From Parus major (Eukaryota > Chordata > Aves > Passeriformes > Paridae), in the NCBI RefSeq assembly GCF_001522545.3, contig NC_031776.1, positions 34,477,705-34,541,704 on the forward strand: a stretch of DNA of 64,000 nt, given 5' to 3'. The notes under the pieces were generated by a model. The model had not been told where the DNA came from, searched no databases, and worked only from the letters and a program-made list of their open reading frames with translations. Within the stretch, counting starts at the first letter, position 1; every line of letters starts with the position of its first letter. Shown one piece after another: positions 13,476 to 25,390 of this stretch. Made by a program: the position numbers and the translations under genes.

Positions 13476-15504
13476 GAGATTAGAAGGTTCAGATTTAGAG
13501 CAGCAAATTGCTCTGCTAATCTGCAGGTATTTCTCTTCTTGATACGGCCACTAATGTCTAATCTTAGCCAGGCAGGCTCAATCATTGTGCTTTTTCATTA
13601 GAGCTGCAATGAACTGTGTGCCAGGGACTTGAACTCTGCTGACAAGCTGCTCCGAGCCTGCAGTTTTCACAGGAAAATGTTCTGAGTCTAAAACGATCCT
13701 GTTAAGTTTGTGCAAAAGATGGGGAGTTCACCACACGAGCTCTGGTAGGAGCAGAGTGTCTGTGAACCTCTGGGCAGTGTGGGGTTAGGGCTGGACACAG
13801 ACAAGGGTCTAAGCCATGAAAAATTTTCAAGCCTTTTAATTTGTTTCCATTTTTCATGAGGCAGAAAAAAGGAAACCTTGGGAATTTTTAAATATATATA
13901 TATTTATTTTTTTTTCTGCAAAATGTTGTGGAGTAAGGCTATGGAGCACATCTTTCCTTCTGGATGCTGTCAGCTGTGTTGGGAATGTCTTCAGAGTTGG
14001 GATTTGGACCTGGACCTCCCTCCATCCCTGGGTGTGTAACCATCAGGCTATGGGTGAGTCTGGATTGGCTTCCTCTGTGTTTCCTCTGGCTATCCAAGCC
14101 CCTCATCCCAGACTTAAAATCCTGACATTTTTTGATAAAAAGCTACATCTCTGTGAAAGTTTCAATGCTATAATATATTTTTATCAGCTGGGGTTTCAGT
14201 GAACTATTTTGCTGGAGGTTTTAATGGTTGTGACTGGTCTGTGACCTCGGTGTGATGATGTGCCCTTGTGTGACTTGCTGTCCCTCTCCTTGGAGCATGG
14301 AACAGACTGGTTTTGGTACAGAGCTCAGTAATGAGAGATGGTCATTGATATTTATTTCCTTATGAGTTGGGGTGTTGCTCTTGGAAGGGAATTATTTGGA
14401 AATCCTCAGCCAGAGGTAAGAAGTACCTCCAGGGAGTTATTTCCCAGGAGGTGTTGGGCACGGAATTCATGACAACTGTTTTCCAGTTTTTCCTGTTACC
14501 TGAACTTTGCCTTCCTATATTCCTGCATAGTTTCCAGTATTTCTGTGTTTCTGCAGGCAAGTCACCATGCAGACTGCTCCCAACATGCTCAGAGCTTATC
14601 CACTTCCCCACAGAACAATCTTCTCTATCTTTGTGGTTTTCTTCTGTCTCTATAGTCTCCTAATTTTTTTTCATAATCCTTCACTCATTCCAAGTATATA
14701 CTAGTTTTGATCCTCCCCTAGAAACTTATTTCTCAGTTCTTTTGCTCCTCAGACAGAGGGATTAAAGATATTCTTTGAAACCAGTGTGGTCATTTGACCA
14801 TAGACTTTAAAGGCAGTGAAGCTCTTGAGGACCAAAACGGTGAATACAGCCCAAAATCAGCCTTGATTTAATACTGTGAACTATGTAAGTTTCTAAACCT
14901 CCACTATCTGTTTTTTTCTTGGACCTATGGCCCACTGTGTGAAGAATTCAGGGTGCAGGGACACTGAAAGAAATCACCATCACTTTCCAGAGCAGATTTC
15001 AAAGGAAAACTCACTTTTCCCATTGCTTTTTATCTTTTTTCTAATCTGACTGTTTACTAATTTATTTTTTTTCCATGCTGCTGTTCTACTATTTTCCCCA
15101 CTTTTAATTTCTCTATTAACTTTAATTAGGCTCATGAGCTTGATCACCAGGTGGGTTTTCCCCAGGCTTCCACAGCAATGTTTTCCAACCAGCAGCAGGC
15201 TTGCAAGAGGATTTTGTTAAGATAGGAGCCTAATGTGGTCGGATCCGGTGTGCTTCATTGCAAAGTGTTTTTTTACATCTGGTGAATTTGCCAAGAAGTG
15301 TCATATATTTAATTATTTTTCAGCAGGCAGGCTGAAAAGCCCCTGATCTGTGGGGGTACCAGAGTGTGAGTGAGAGAAGAGGGATGTGGTGTTAGCCAGG
15401 GGAATGATTCATACCTCTGAAGTTAACCAAATGCTCATGTATCTCGGGGAAGTAGCTCTGCATCTTCCAACTGCCTTTTACTGAGGAAAATGCAGTGTAG
15501 GGGG

Positions 15505-15547
15505 AAAAAAAAAAAGGGAAAAATAATTATATTAAAAAAAAATAAAA
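15505..15547. repeat. A-rich low-complexity tract
   Basis: Two A-runs (11 and 9 nt) are separated by GGG and an AT-rich linker. It is simple sequence with no associated element. Confidence 0.8.
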
Positions 15548-17091
15548 TCCCTGGCTTCAGTTCTGGAGAATCTCAGCAGATGTGAAGTTCAGTGCTAAGA
15601 AGGAAGATTGGCACACACCTTTTGGGAGTTTTGTGCATGGTTTTCCTGGGCAGGTTCTTACAGCGTAAGCTTTTCCTTTCTCAAATGCTAAGTAGCATAA
15701 AATATGAGCTAACGGGGTAAATTGCAGTTTTTGCAGCCTTTGCTTGGTGTATTTGCATATTCAGAATCTGCCTTGGGTTTTCTTGTTTTTATTCTTATTC
15801 TTTTAAAAGTATATTTACCTGGAGAAGGGCTTAGTTCTGAGTGCACAAAATAAGCATTTTCTCTGCAGTTGACTTTAATCCTACCAAAAAGAATTAGCAC
15901 TCAGAGCAGAAAACCTTCTTTGGGTCCTACAGGGTATTAGAAGATCTCAGGTACCGGCTGCTGGTTTAATAAAAGGATAGGATTTCCATTTACTTCAGGC
16001 AGGCTTAATGTATTGTTCTTGTAGTGAGACAGTCAGAATGAGTCAGGAGCCAAAGAATACACTTTATAGACACAAATAATCGTAAATTCAGAATGTCACC
16101 TTTAGGCAGAGGCATTTTTATTATTGTTAGTGGAGCTGCTGAGTAGGTTTGATGTTTTATTCTCTTGAGTACTAAATGTTCCAGAGTACCACAGCCCTAT
16201 CTTTATCAGGCTCACAAGGAGGGAGCACAGCCAAACTTGCTTCCTATACTTCTCTATGATTGATAGCAGATGGCATGCTTTAAAATAAACCTATCCATTA
16301 GCAGTCCTCAGTGTTTTTACTCAAGGCATTTACAACTGTCTCAACCAGAAAACACATTCTCTCCACAAGCTCGTTTCAGTCTACAACAGCTGTACAGGTG
16401 CAAATCTTTCATTAACTCTTAAACCGTGGTGAAATAAACGCTGCACTGTATTTTATTTTTAGTGGAGGAGGCTGCTCTTCAGAGGAAGAGTGGATTCTGT
16501 TCTCCCTTTGCATGTGGCAGAGGTTCGTGTTAATAAATTGATATTGAAATACGGGAGGTTTCAATTTGATTTTTTTCTTTTAAATCTTTCTTTTTCCTAG
16601 CCCTCTGTAAACCTTTGGGATGTTCTATTGCCAAGAGATAAACGTGGCTGTCTGTAGGCATACAGAAAAAACGGGAGAAGTAGCAATACTGAAGGAATTG
16701 TAATTCAGGGCTGGGATTCCTGGAGGACAGCAGGCATCTCCTTCCCTGTCCCTGTGGCATCACCTGGAGGGGCAGCACTGGCTGGAACCCGGTGGAGGAG
16801 AGGCTGCAGGTGTCCCTCACCTCTGCCCCACAATGGGGTTGTTTTTCTCCATCCTGGCTGATTGGAGAGATGCAGAGAGGCACACACTCACATGCCCACA
16901 CACACATACATTTTCAACCTGATTCTGAGCTCATTGCTGGCAGGATACTCCATAAATAAATTGCTAAAACCTGTCCCTCTATTCCAGTTATTTTGCCTAG
17001 ATTTCTATGCAGTACTCATAAAGGCTGTTAAAATTTCTCCAGCAGTCCTTCCAATACAATGAACTCCCAAGCACCTCCCCAAACATTAGTA

Positions 17092-17220
17092 CACTACCAG
17101 CAAGAGCTTAAAATATTAGTAGCAAATCTTTAATATTAGCATTTAGCATTAATATTAGACAAGATCTTAAAATATTAGAGCCAGATAAAAGAGTATTAAC
17201 AGGGGTATAGGAGTCATTAG
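17092..17220. repeat. Degenerate tandem array, period about 20 bp, core AATATTAG
   Basis: The core AATATTAG, or a close variant, starts at 17092 (AACATTAG), 17112, 17132, 17151 and 17171, then as AGTATTAA at 17192 and as CATTAG ending at 17220. Start-to-start spacing is 20, 20, 19, 20, 21 and about 21 bp. Between the cores the units are diverged, although AGCTTAAAATATTAG (ending 17119) and ATCTTAAAATATTAG (ending 17178) share a longer match. It is best explained as an old minisatellite whose A/T-rich core has persisted or been preserved. Confidence 0.7.
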
Positions 17221-18440
17221 GCAGAATAACCATCACTGACTAAATGGATGCTGAAACTTTAACACGCAAACCAGTGCAGATGAGAAGAACTTCACAGAGA
17301 CAAGAGGATCCTTTCATTTGAAAGGAAGTTGGAGAGAGGAAGGTTAGGGATTTGAAAGCTGGTAAATAAAACAACACAGCAGGAGAAGTTATATAGAACG
17401 TGCTGTCTTGTTAGTGGTGATCATGTCCTATGTTATTTTTCTTAAGCTGAAAAGATAAAAGAAGAAGACAGGCAATATTCTGTCACAAATAAATGGAAAT
17501 TGGGGCATTTTTTGTATAAATCCAAAGTAGCAGGAGAAAAATACAAATGTGCTCTCAGCACTGTAAGTCTATGTAGGGTAAAGGAGGTGCTAAAATGATT
17601 TAGCATGATGGACTGCAGCTACCATGTCCTTTTTATGGCACAGCAAACAAAATCCAGGGAATTTGAACTTGGTAGTGTCGAGGTGGGGCAGTTATGCCAA
17701 GGTGGGGAGCAGAGCTGCCGTGGGGCAGCCCCTGAGCAGGGCTGAGCTCTGGGGTGGCAGCAGGGACCATCCCTTGGTACAGCTCTGCCCTGTAAGCACC
17801 TGGAGAATTTGGTGCTAAATGAAACAGGAGGGAAAAAAAACAAGGCCAGCTGTAGACATAAGAAGTTTAAGAGCATCAGTACTTGCTTGCAGCTAATCTC
17901 TCTTGATGACTCCTGTAAGCAGCCACGGCTCCTCGTCCCTGTTAATTATTCAAAGCCCCACACCAGTTTTGCAGCTGAGTGGTGTAAGAGGATGTGCAGT
18001 GTCCCCATTTCTCAGTCTGACTGGGGGAAAGGCATGAGCCATCACTGAGTGACATCCTGTTTTCCACACAGGAAAGGTGAGACTGGGAGAGGCAGCAGAT
18101 GACCCCATTCCACAGCCACACTGTCACCCTGAAGCCTCACCTCTTCCTGGAGGGTCTGATGAGCTGGATGCAGGGCAGGACTCATCAGGGGCTTATTGTA
18201 TCTTAAAAGTATGAGTGTGATGGTTTTCTGATGGTTCAGGACTGCATTCTTGTGTGTGGATTAATAATCCAAAAGACACATGACAGCACTCATTAGTGCT
18301 CCATCACAGGAGGAAACAGAGGGAAGAGCAGACACCTCAGGATCTACACAGTGTCCACCATCCCCTCAGGCTGCCAGACACCAAAAGGTCAACACTGTGC
18401 ATATTTCCCTCTGCAAGAAAGATGGGGGGAAATTTTTAGC

Positions 18441-18683
18441 AGGGCCTGTTGTGATAGGACAAGGGATAAACTGACAGAGGGTCTGTTTAGCTTGGAAATA
18501 AGGAAGAAGATTTTAATCAAGAAGGTAAACAGTGAAGAAGGTTGTCCTGAGAAGTGGTGGCTTCCCTGTTCCTGGTCAGGCTGGATGGGACTCTGAGCAA
18601 TGTGATCAAGTTGAAGATGTCTCTGTTTGTTGGAGGGGGTTTGGACTAGATAGCTTTATTAGAAGATGTAGAAAACTATTCCT
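18441..18683 (+). mobile_element. CR1 LINE fragment (old, diverged)
   Basis: The CR1 3' region is recognised in order on the plus strand: AGGGCCTGTTGTGATAGGAC at the left, AAACTGACAGAGGGT, GGAAATAAGGAAGAAGATTTT, GGCTGGATGGGACTCTGAGC (around 18580-18599), and finally GGGGGTTTGGACTAGAT near 18635-18651. The TGTTGTGATAGGACAAGGG block places the left edge in the last part of the CR1 reverse-transcriptase ORF. Divergence is higher than in the 51.9 kb or 57.4 kb copies and the terminal tail is not readable, so both edges are approximate. Confidence 0.8.
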
Positions 18684-21177
18684 AGAAAACAATCTACTCC
18701 AAAAGGATCTGTCCTAGAGACAACCCTTGAGACAGAGCTGGTATGTGTGGGATGGGTATCTGCTGATGCCCAGCCTATATATGTATATATATATACACAT
18801 TACACACACACACATACTCTTCATTATATAATTTTCAGTTTCATTATAGCAAGTAAAATTTATTTTGTTATATCTTTTGAAACTGCTGGTGGGGTTTTTT
18901 GTGTGATACTGGTTTTTTCTTTGGTGTCCAGGACTGCTGCCATCCACACAGGATGACAGGTCCTTTAACCTGATGGAGAAATTCTGAAACACCTGTCAAA
19001 GATGGCTGCTCTTTTTGGTCCACTGGTGTCATGGAGAAAGATATCCCAAGTCCGTTTTTGATGTGATTAGGAGCTTTCTGAAGAAAGCTTTACATAAAAT
19101 GCCTTCTGCAATATGCAGAACCTGGTACTTTTGGCTGTCACTGACCTCACTGTGGCTGTTTCCAGGAGTCAAGGTGGACAGGTGTCCAAATATCTAAATA
19201 TTGGCACATATGTTCTCCTGAAAGGCAGGGAAATATCTCTTTTTATTTTTCTAAATGGGAGTCACATTCACTCCCTTGGTTAAACATATTCTTAAGCACT
19301 GTATGAGCTTGGGGCCAAAGAACACAGTTTATTATGATACCACAGGTTACTGTGGATTGTGTAGGGCCTTTATAGCAATAGTTTCATTTAGTAAAGGAAA
19401 AAAGAACAATCCTTTTATTGCCCCTCCAAACCCTTTATTTATTAATGACCTAGAAGGATGCAATGTTGTTATTATTAAGAAATGAACAAATTTTGCCTGG
19501 ACGGGGTCCAGCGCACTCGGAACTGGTGTTGCCTTCTAATAGCTCCTTTTTCTGAATCAAGGAAAAAGTCTCAGTTCCATGTCTGAGCTGGTAAATGGAG
19601 GGTAGCCAAGGGGGACAGGGAAGGGGAGGGTGGAGAGGGGCTACACTTAATCTCCAGTGGATTTGCCCTTTCTGTGAATAAGATGGATTTCTGATGCTGG
19701 TCTCCATGCCATTCATAGCAGTGTTGCCAGTAGTAAATTTGTGCTTGAAGAACCCCCCATGCCCCCTGCTTTCTTGCCAAAACTTAACTCAACTGAAATA
19801 AATCATATTTTGGAAAGCTAATTATATAGCCAAATAACAGAAAGGTATTGAAAAACTGTTGTGTGCCTAACATTAAATGAATTTAAATTGGCACTAAGGA
19901 ACACACACACTAAAAATAAATGCAGTACTATGGGCAAGCGGAAGTAATGGAATTTAAACAAAAATGTAATGCCAAACATTGGGACTGGTATTCAGGCCCA
20001 TTGCAGAACTTACACTGTGCAGCCATTGCACATAAACTTTCTCAGTTTAAATGTTCTGAGTTAAATTTGCTGTTTTATCATTTCATTATATTTCTTGGAA
20101 AACTAAAATATAAGGGGAATGTAATATTCCTGCCTTCAATTGTGTTACAAAAGGTGTATATAAGTCCTCTTTAAGGGAAGAATAGCTTGAGGCTGGGGAG
20201 TTTAAAAGCAGTTAAGAAACAAGGTACAGCCTAAACAGAAGCAAAACATTAAGAGAGGAGAGAAGCAAAGGGGGGAAAAAAACCCACAGCAAAACCCCCA
20301 ACTTTAGGGGGAGATTAAAAAAGTTTCCCAAAGGATCAGCATCCTTGAGATTAAACATTCCCATATGTAGGCTGACATTTTAAAATGTGGGTCTTATAAA
20401 AGATAAGGAGGAAATGGTGAGAAACACAACCTTAAATATTTTGAAGCATGACTTCCTGTATTATGTGGCAGTTGGCAAAACTTTCTGGGGAAAGATGCAT
20501 GCTGCAAAATCCAACTGGTGAGGTGCATGAGTTTTCCTAAAAGTTCCCTCTTGTTGCTTACTGGTTTGGTGTTCATAACCTTCCACACCTTTGGAATAGC
20601 GTCGCAGTATCCCTTCAGCATTGCTTTTAATCTCAAAGACAGATGTTTTAGATCAATCGCTCAAAACGGAACAGTTTAGCAGTCAGAAAACACTGTCAGA
20701 AAAGATTTGTTGTAAGGAAGACAAAACCGTGAAATAAAATTGAACTTTTATCCCCATTTGGATGGGAACTGCGCTTGGCTGGGAATCCCAAGGGGATGAA
20801 GGCAGTGGCCTATCATGTGTTGAAAAAACAAACAGATGACAGTGCTCTGCAGTAATCAAGCAAACGCTGCTTCTGGGAAATGGTGTGATCACCATTGTTC
20901 AGTGCTGCAGGACCCAAAAGAAAGAAAATTATTGGAGAAAGGAAGGTGGCCTCGTGACTGGGGTGATGGAGGACAGGACAAGCTGCTGCTGACGGGCCTG
21001 AGTTCCTGCTGGCCCTGGAAAGCCTGTGTTCTCCTTGGGTAAAGGTGTGACACAGCAATTCTTGGCAGACTGTCCAGGCTTTGTTTTCCAGACAAATTGC
21101 AAATCAGGAATGATGAACACACCAACAGTGGATGGTGTCAGTATTTCCTGGATGCAAGAGCTATTCTAAAAGCACAT
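18684..21177. other. Non-coding DNA
   Basis: No gene or interspersed element is recognised. Open frames are at most 92 codons. The only repeat is the TA/CA microsatellite at 18776-18816. The interval 19925-20180 is AT-rich, repeat-free unique sequence. Confidence 0.55.
18776..18816. repeat. Compound TA/CA microsatellite
   Basis: A TATA/TGTA tract is followed by a short (AC)n run, ending near CACACATAC. The run is short and interrupted, probably with low current polymorphism. Confidence 0.85.
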
Positions 21178-21377
21178 CTTCCATGTGAGGGTGACAAGTC
21201 CCTGGCTCAGTGTGCCCAGAGAAGCTGGGGCTTCTCCTGGATCCCTGGAAGTTTCCAAGGCCAGGTTGGATGTGGCTTGGAGCAACCTGGTCTGGTGGAA
21301 GGCATCCCTGCCCATGGCAGGGGGTGGGAACAGATGAGCTTTAAGGTCTCTTCTAACTCAAATAATTCTAAGATCTA
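21178..21377 (+). mobile_element. CR1 LINE 3' fragment
   Basis: Plus-strand CR1 3' segment. The order is CATGTGAGGGTGACAAG, CAGAGAAGCTGGGGCTTC, TGGATCCCTGGAAGTTTCC, AAGGCCAGGTTGGATG, CTTGGAGCAACCTGGTC, CCCATGGCAGGGGGTGGGAA, GATGAGCTTTAAGGTC and a terminal AACTCAAATAATTCTAAG. It is about 200 bp, 5'-truncated, and retains the 3' terminus, as expected for target-primed insertion. It has no coding capacity. Confidence 0.9.
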
Positions 21378-22579
21378 AAAATATTTTTATTTCTGAAAAT
21401 ACAATGCAGATGCAATACAATGCAGATGGGGCAGTGTTACTCATGTAAATAGCCACAAACTCTGTGCATCCAGCTAGTAAAACCAAAGTGTCTCCGTCAT
21501 GACAGCCCCAACCTCCTGGACAAAATCAGTATCTTCCTGCCTATCTCTAGACATTTTACAGCAGAAATATTAAAATGCACTCTTTCCCAGAAGGCCTTGT
21601 TTTGTTTTGTGTCCCGTGGTGGCCTGTTCATATGCTGAGCAGGAGCTCTGCTTGGCAGCATCTTTTGGTTTAACCATATTGCAGCACGGTACCTGTTTGG
21701 AAATGGCACATGTTCCCACCAAGGATGGTGTCTTGGAACCAGTTCCATCCCTTTGTCCCCCCTCATCCCTGCTCGAGTGCACCACGTGCTTTACTCTGCC
21801 TTGTACTTAGCTCTGCGAGGTTTTTGCAGAGTGCTGCCTTTCCCTGCCCGCCTCCCTCCGTATCCTCTGTGCTGGATGAGTTTGCATTGTGTGGTGTTTT
21901 CCTCTTCATTTATTGCAAACAAATCTGGTCTCTGCCATTTGTTTACTCTTATACTCTGTCTTTATGCCTTGGTATGCATTTTTAATTAGATGCGCTTCAG
22001 TTCTTTCACTGCTTGTTAACACTTTCTATGGTAAGTACCGTCTCCACCAGGCCTGCGAGCCTTCTCCATCCTTAGGAAATTCGGATTTGCTTCTCCTAGC
22101 CACGATTATCATTTGATACAGAGGCTTGCTCCCTGGCTGCCCTGAGTGCTGAGTGCTTACACTCTCATTTTGGACTTTTAAGGTTGTTCCCCTACACAGC
22201 CGGCATAATGCAAGTGCCCTTATTCTGCTTAAAAATATTCTGCATACAGAGAAATAGTGTTTTCGTTATTTGTCTGGGCTGTTTCCGGACTTCAGCAGCT
22301 CCAGTTTGGATGCCTGACATGGAGAAGCCCTGGACAAAGCCTGCAGTGTGTGCAGATCAACTGCCTGCATTGTGAGAAGTTCTTCTGCACACGCAGAGCG
22401 GGTCCCAGGGATCAGGAATGCGCCGAATTAGCCCTGAATACGTTGGCCATCAGTCCTGTGAATGGAGGATGGATGTGTCTGGAGGGGAATACTGGAGTCC
22501 CAAACACATGACAGCTTTCAAGAACTGCATCTTTCCTGAGTGCCAGTATTGTTAAAGCATAAAATTACAAAATTACTCC

Positions 22580-22602
22580 TTTTTTTTTTTTTTTTTTTTT
22601 TT
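22580..22602. repeat. Poly-T run (23 nt)
   Basis: This is an uninterrupted T-run with no element body recognised to the right in minus orientation. It is classed as simple repeat. Confidence 0.9.
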
Positions 22603-23069
22603 AATGGTGTGAGCCCATTCGTGCTTCCACTATTCTCTTTTGCATCCACATCTGACTCGTGCCACAGGCAAAGGACTTCACCCTTTCTAACTCCCCTCTA
22701 TGCCATCAGCTTTCTGGAGATGATCTGGGAACTGGGATGGAAAAACTTGACCCCACTCCACCCTTTCCTTCCAATTTTCCCACCCTGCTGCAGCACTTGC
22801 CTTGTGTTGCAGAACCTGCATGATCTCCAGGATTTCATACCCTGTTGAGGGACTGCAAGGTTAAAAAGTGACTAAAATGGCTATTTCCATCTCAGACAGT
22901 CTTCCCTGACCCTGCTCTCTGGCTGGGGGTGAGGTTGCCAAAGGTCACAATTCACTTCAGAGTGCACAGAGATCGATATCTGCAGAAGCCAGTGCCTGGA
23001 TTTTCTCCCTTTCCCTTGCCACTGCTGTATTTCACAGTGAGGAGCCAAGAAACATTTCTCTTCCCTTCC

Positions 23070-23126
23070 AAGAAGAAGGGGGAGAAGGAAAAAAAAAAAA
23101 AAGAGAAAAAAAAAAAAAGGAAAAAG
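23070..23126. repeat. 57-nt uninterrupted polypurine tract
   Basis: Every base from 23070 to 23126 is A or G: a GA-rich start (AGAAGAAGGGGGAGAAGG) followed by long A-runs broken by GAG and GG. Long homopurine/homopyrimidine tracts can adopt triplex (H-DNA) structure when they have mirror symmetry, and the A-rich half here is roughly mirror-like. Confidence 0.9.
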
Positions 23127-23217
23127 TCTTGTCTCCACACTTCCTCCCACCAGGAGGGCATTGTGTTTGGCCTCTGCTCCACTTTTTGTTATAAATTTGC
23201 ATGGTGTGATGTTTGCT

Positions 23218-23605
23218 TTGGCCGGTGTGATGGCAGGGCAGCAGCTGGCACGCCGACACCACGACCGGCTCCTTTGCTGGAGGACAGGCCAGGACAGGGT
23301 CCTCCCAGCCCCCTGCAGCACTGGAGAGGAGATGTCGGGTCTCTGGGAGGCTTCAGGAGGTGGAACACCCTTAGAGGGTTTGGGATGTTGAGGGTTCTGC
23401 ACTCAAACGTCGCGATTTCGGCGTTGGTGGCAGGATCAGGGAGCTGGGTGCTGAGCCTGTGGAAAAGCACCGCTCCGCGGAGCACCCGCGCGTTGGCAGG
23501 GACGCGCAGCACACGGACTAATGGGTCTTTTCCACTTTAATTCCTACTCTGAGATGATTCTTTGTTACTGTTCTCAGTCTCGGCGCCAACCGTCACGCCA
23601 CACAC
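23218..23605. other. Small CpG-rich patch in CpG-depleted surroundings
   Basis: CpG dinucleotides are rare in the window but cluster here. I count 14 between about 23407 and 23517 (for example ACGTCGCG, CCGCTCCGCGG and CCCGCGCG), another four around 23582-23598, and several near 23221-23270. This could be a small orphan CpG island, a cryptic promoter, or a GC-rich remnant of an unrecognised repeat. No exon, TATA box or transcript feature can be shown from sequence alone. Confidence 0.5.
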
Positions 23606-24843
23606 CAGATCTTTCTTTCTTTTCTGCCCTTAGCTTTGCAGAGAAGCCTTTAAAACAAACAAACACAAAACTGTGAGAAACCGAGGGAAGATATGGACTG
23701 GCCCACTCGTTAGTGCTGGAATGTGGAAACTATGAAGACATCTTTTTTTATTACCAATGCTGGAAAGCACAGTCACTGAGTGGGCTGGGATACAATTTAT
23801 ACTACATGCAGTAGTTAAAAAAAACTGCAAAAATGGGTGTAACCCTGGGCTGTGGTACAACTGGCCTTTCAGCCCCCACTTGAGATCGGGCCATCCCAGG
23901 GGGAAACTGTGGTTTGGAATAAGAGCATGCATTTAATTTCACTCGGAGAACTTATTGGAGTTGGCACTTCAACAAAGAAGCTGAAGTATATTTTTTGTCA
24001 TGATTAGTGGCCCCCCTCACCACTACGTTTGATTATGTTGGAAGCTGAAAAGTTAAATTCTTATAAAATGATGATTTACAGCCCGTGATTATCCAGGTAG
24101 GGTGTGTGGATAGCGCCAGCTCGGTCATGGGACTCCAATCTCATCCTATTTCATTGCTGTGAGAAAATAAAACTAGAATGTAAAAAAGCTGAAAACACAT
24201 CCTCTGATTGCTCAGGGAATTTTCTTAGTCATACGTTATCTTTCCTAGTAGTTTCAGTTATTTTGTCTCCACTAAAACCCAAAGCAAAACACTGCCCTGA
24301 CACTTTCCCCTTGATTTTGGATCCGCAGCGGCCGCATTTATTTTTATCTCTTGTCGTCTTTTCCCCCTATGGTTATGCAAATCCGTGGAATAAGGGGCAA
24401 AGGGAAGAGGTAATTTCAAAGCCAGTAAATTCCAGAGGAAGATTTCTTCAGTCGCTCTGAGCAGGACTATCCTGGGTGCTGCTGTGGGGATGGGGCTGCC
24501 TCCAAATAGCGCAGGGGTAGGTGCCAAGTGGGGAGGTTGAATATTTTCCTTGTAGACACATAACTTTGCCCACAGGATTGAAGTCTCTTGCCTTAATGCT
24601 CTGCTAAGCTTCTCGGGAAGTACAAAGCTGTGCCTAAGGAAGCACACGTTAGGGAAATGTGTCTCCTTATGACCAGCTGCCAGATAAAACCTCGGTGTGG
24701 AAAGGGTTTGGTGGTGGGTGAAGTGTGAGGCTCATGAGAAAGAGCTTGGAGAAAATAAAGGGAATCAGAATTTCATTGCTTTCCCCAGCACTCTTTTGCT
24801 GTTTCAGTTAGAACTTGCAGTATTTTGTATTTTGATATGCTGC

Positions 24844-24873
24844 TTTTTTTTTTTTTTTCTTTTTTTTTTTTTT
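24844..24873. repeat. Poly-T tract interrupted by one C
   Basis: The tract is T15-C-T14. It is simple repeat with no recognised element attached. Confidence 0.9.
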
Positions 24874-25124
24874 CATTCTCTCCTTTTCCCTTGTCCAGGG
24901 AATTACTTTGAAATAGTAAAATCTATTTTATTTCAAATTTATCTAGTTTCTTTCCCCTCCCTCCACCTCTGCCCTAATACAACAATATTTCCTTAAACCT
25001 GTATTTAACTCTTTTGTAGCAGTAGATACTCAATGAGATCCCTGGTTAAAAATCTAGCAGGGGTAACACTGGTATGTGCTTTGTGATAACACATGAGTGT
25101 GCCATGTATGCACGTTAAGACCTG

Positions 25125-25390
25125 TGGAATCACAGAACATAAAATCATTAAGGTTGGAAAAGACCTCCAGGGTCACTGAATCCAACTTTTGACTGATCTC
25201 CTCTTCTTCAATCCAACCAGAGCACTGAGCACCACGTCCAGTCATTCCGTGGACACCTCCAGGGATGGTGACTCCACCACCTGCAAGGCAGCTTGACCAC
25301 CCCTTCAGTGAAGAAATTCCTCCCAGTGTCCATCCTGAACCGTCCCTGGCTCAGCCTGAGGCAGTTTCCTCTTGTCCTGTAGCTACAGCC
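25125..25390 (-). mobile_element. CR1 LINE fragment (minus orientation)
   Basis: The 3' tail is on the left (GAATCACAGAACATAAAATCATTAAGGTTGGAAAAGACC in two adjoining pieces). Reading inward on the reverse strand it shows the CR1 series: the CCATCCCTGGAGGTGTCC block (around 25250-25270), AAGCTGCCTTGCAGG, GAGGAATTTCTTCACTGAAGG (around 25300-25323), and near 25365-25385 the CTACAGGACAAGAGGAAAC block that precedes the reverse-transcriptase end. The subfamily differs from the CATGGCAGGGG type: it has the CCTGGAGGTGTCC version and an AGGACGTGGTGCTCAG-like segment. It is about 265 bp and 5'-truncated. Confidence 0.88.

Larger units (their letters stand above)
13046..18440. other. Non-coding DNA with low-complexity tracts and one 20-bp-phased array
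   Basis: There is no supportable gene; the longest open frame is 125 codons (16530-16907, minus strand) with no recognisable domain. The stretch contains a 17-nt poly-A run (13459-13475), a short TA tract followed by T-run (13891-13917), an A-rich patch (15505-15547), and the degenerate ATTAG array at 17092-17220, listed separately. The patch at 17680-17810 is GC-rich without identifiable content. Confidence 0.55.
21378..25124. other. Non-coding DNA with homopolymer tracts and a CpG-rich patch
   Basis: No supported gene. The 203-codon frame at 22929-23540 (+) contains a poly-lysine block that is simply the translated purine tract at 23070-23126, and I see no known domain. A splice-donor-like ATGGTAAGTA lies at 22028-22037, but the frame upstream of it is unrecognisable. 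There is a small direct repeat of ATACAATGCAGATG at about 21399-21412 and 21415-21428. Homopolymers and the CpG-rich patch are listed separately. Confidence 0.55.

Noticed and set aside
22028..22037. Strong splice-donor-like ATGGTAAGTA
   Set aside because: Upstream frame is unrecognisable and no matching acceptor or exon can be supported; donor-like words occur by chance at this frequency.
22929..23540. 203-codon open frame on the plus strand
   Set aside because: Contains a long lysine/glutamate run that is the translated purine tract at 23070-23126. The rest is CpG-rich DNA with frames open on both strands and no known domain.
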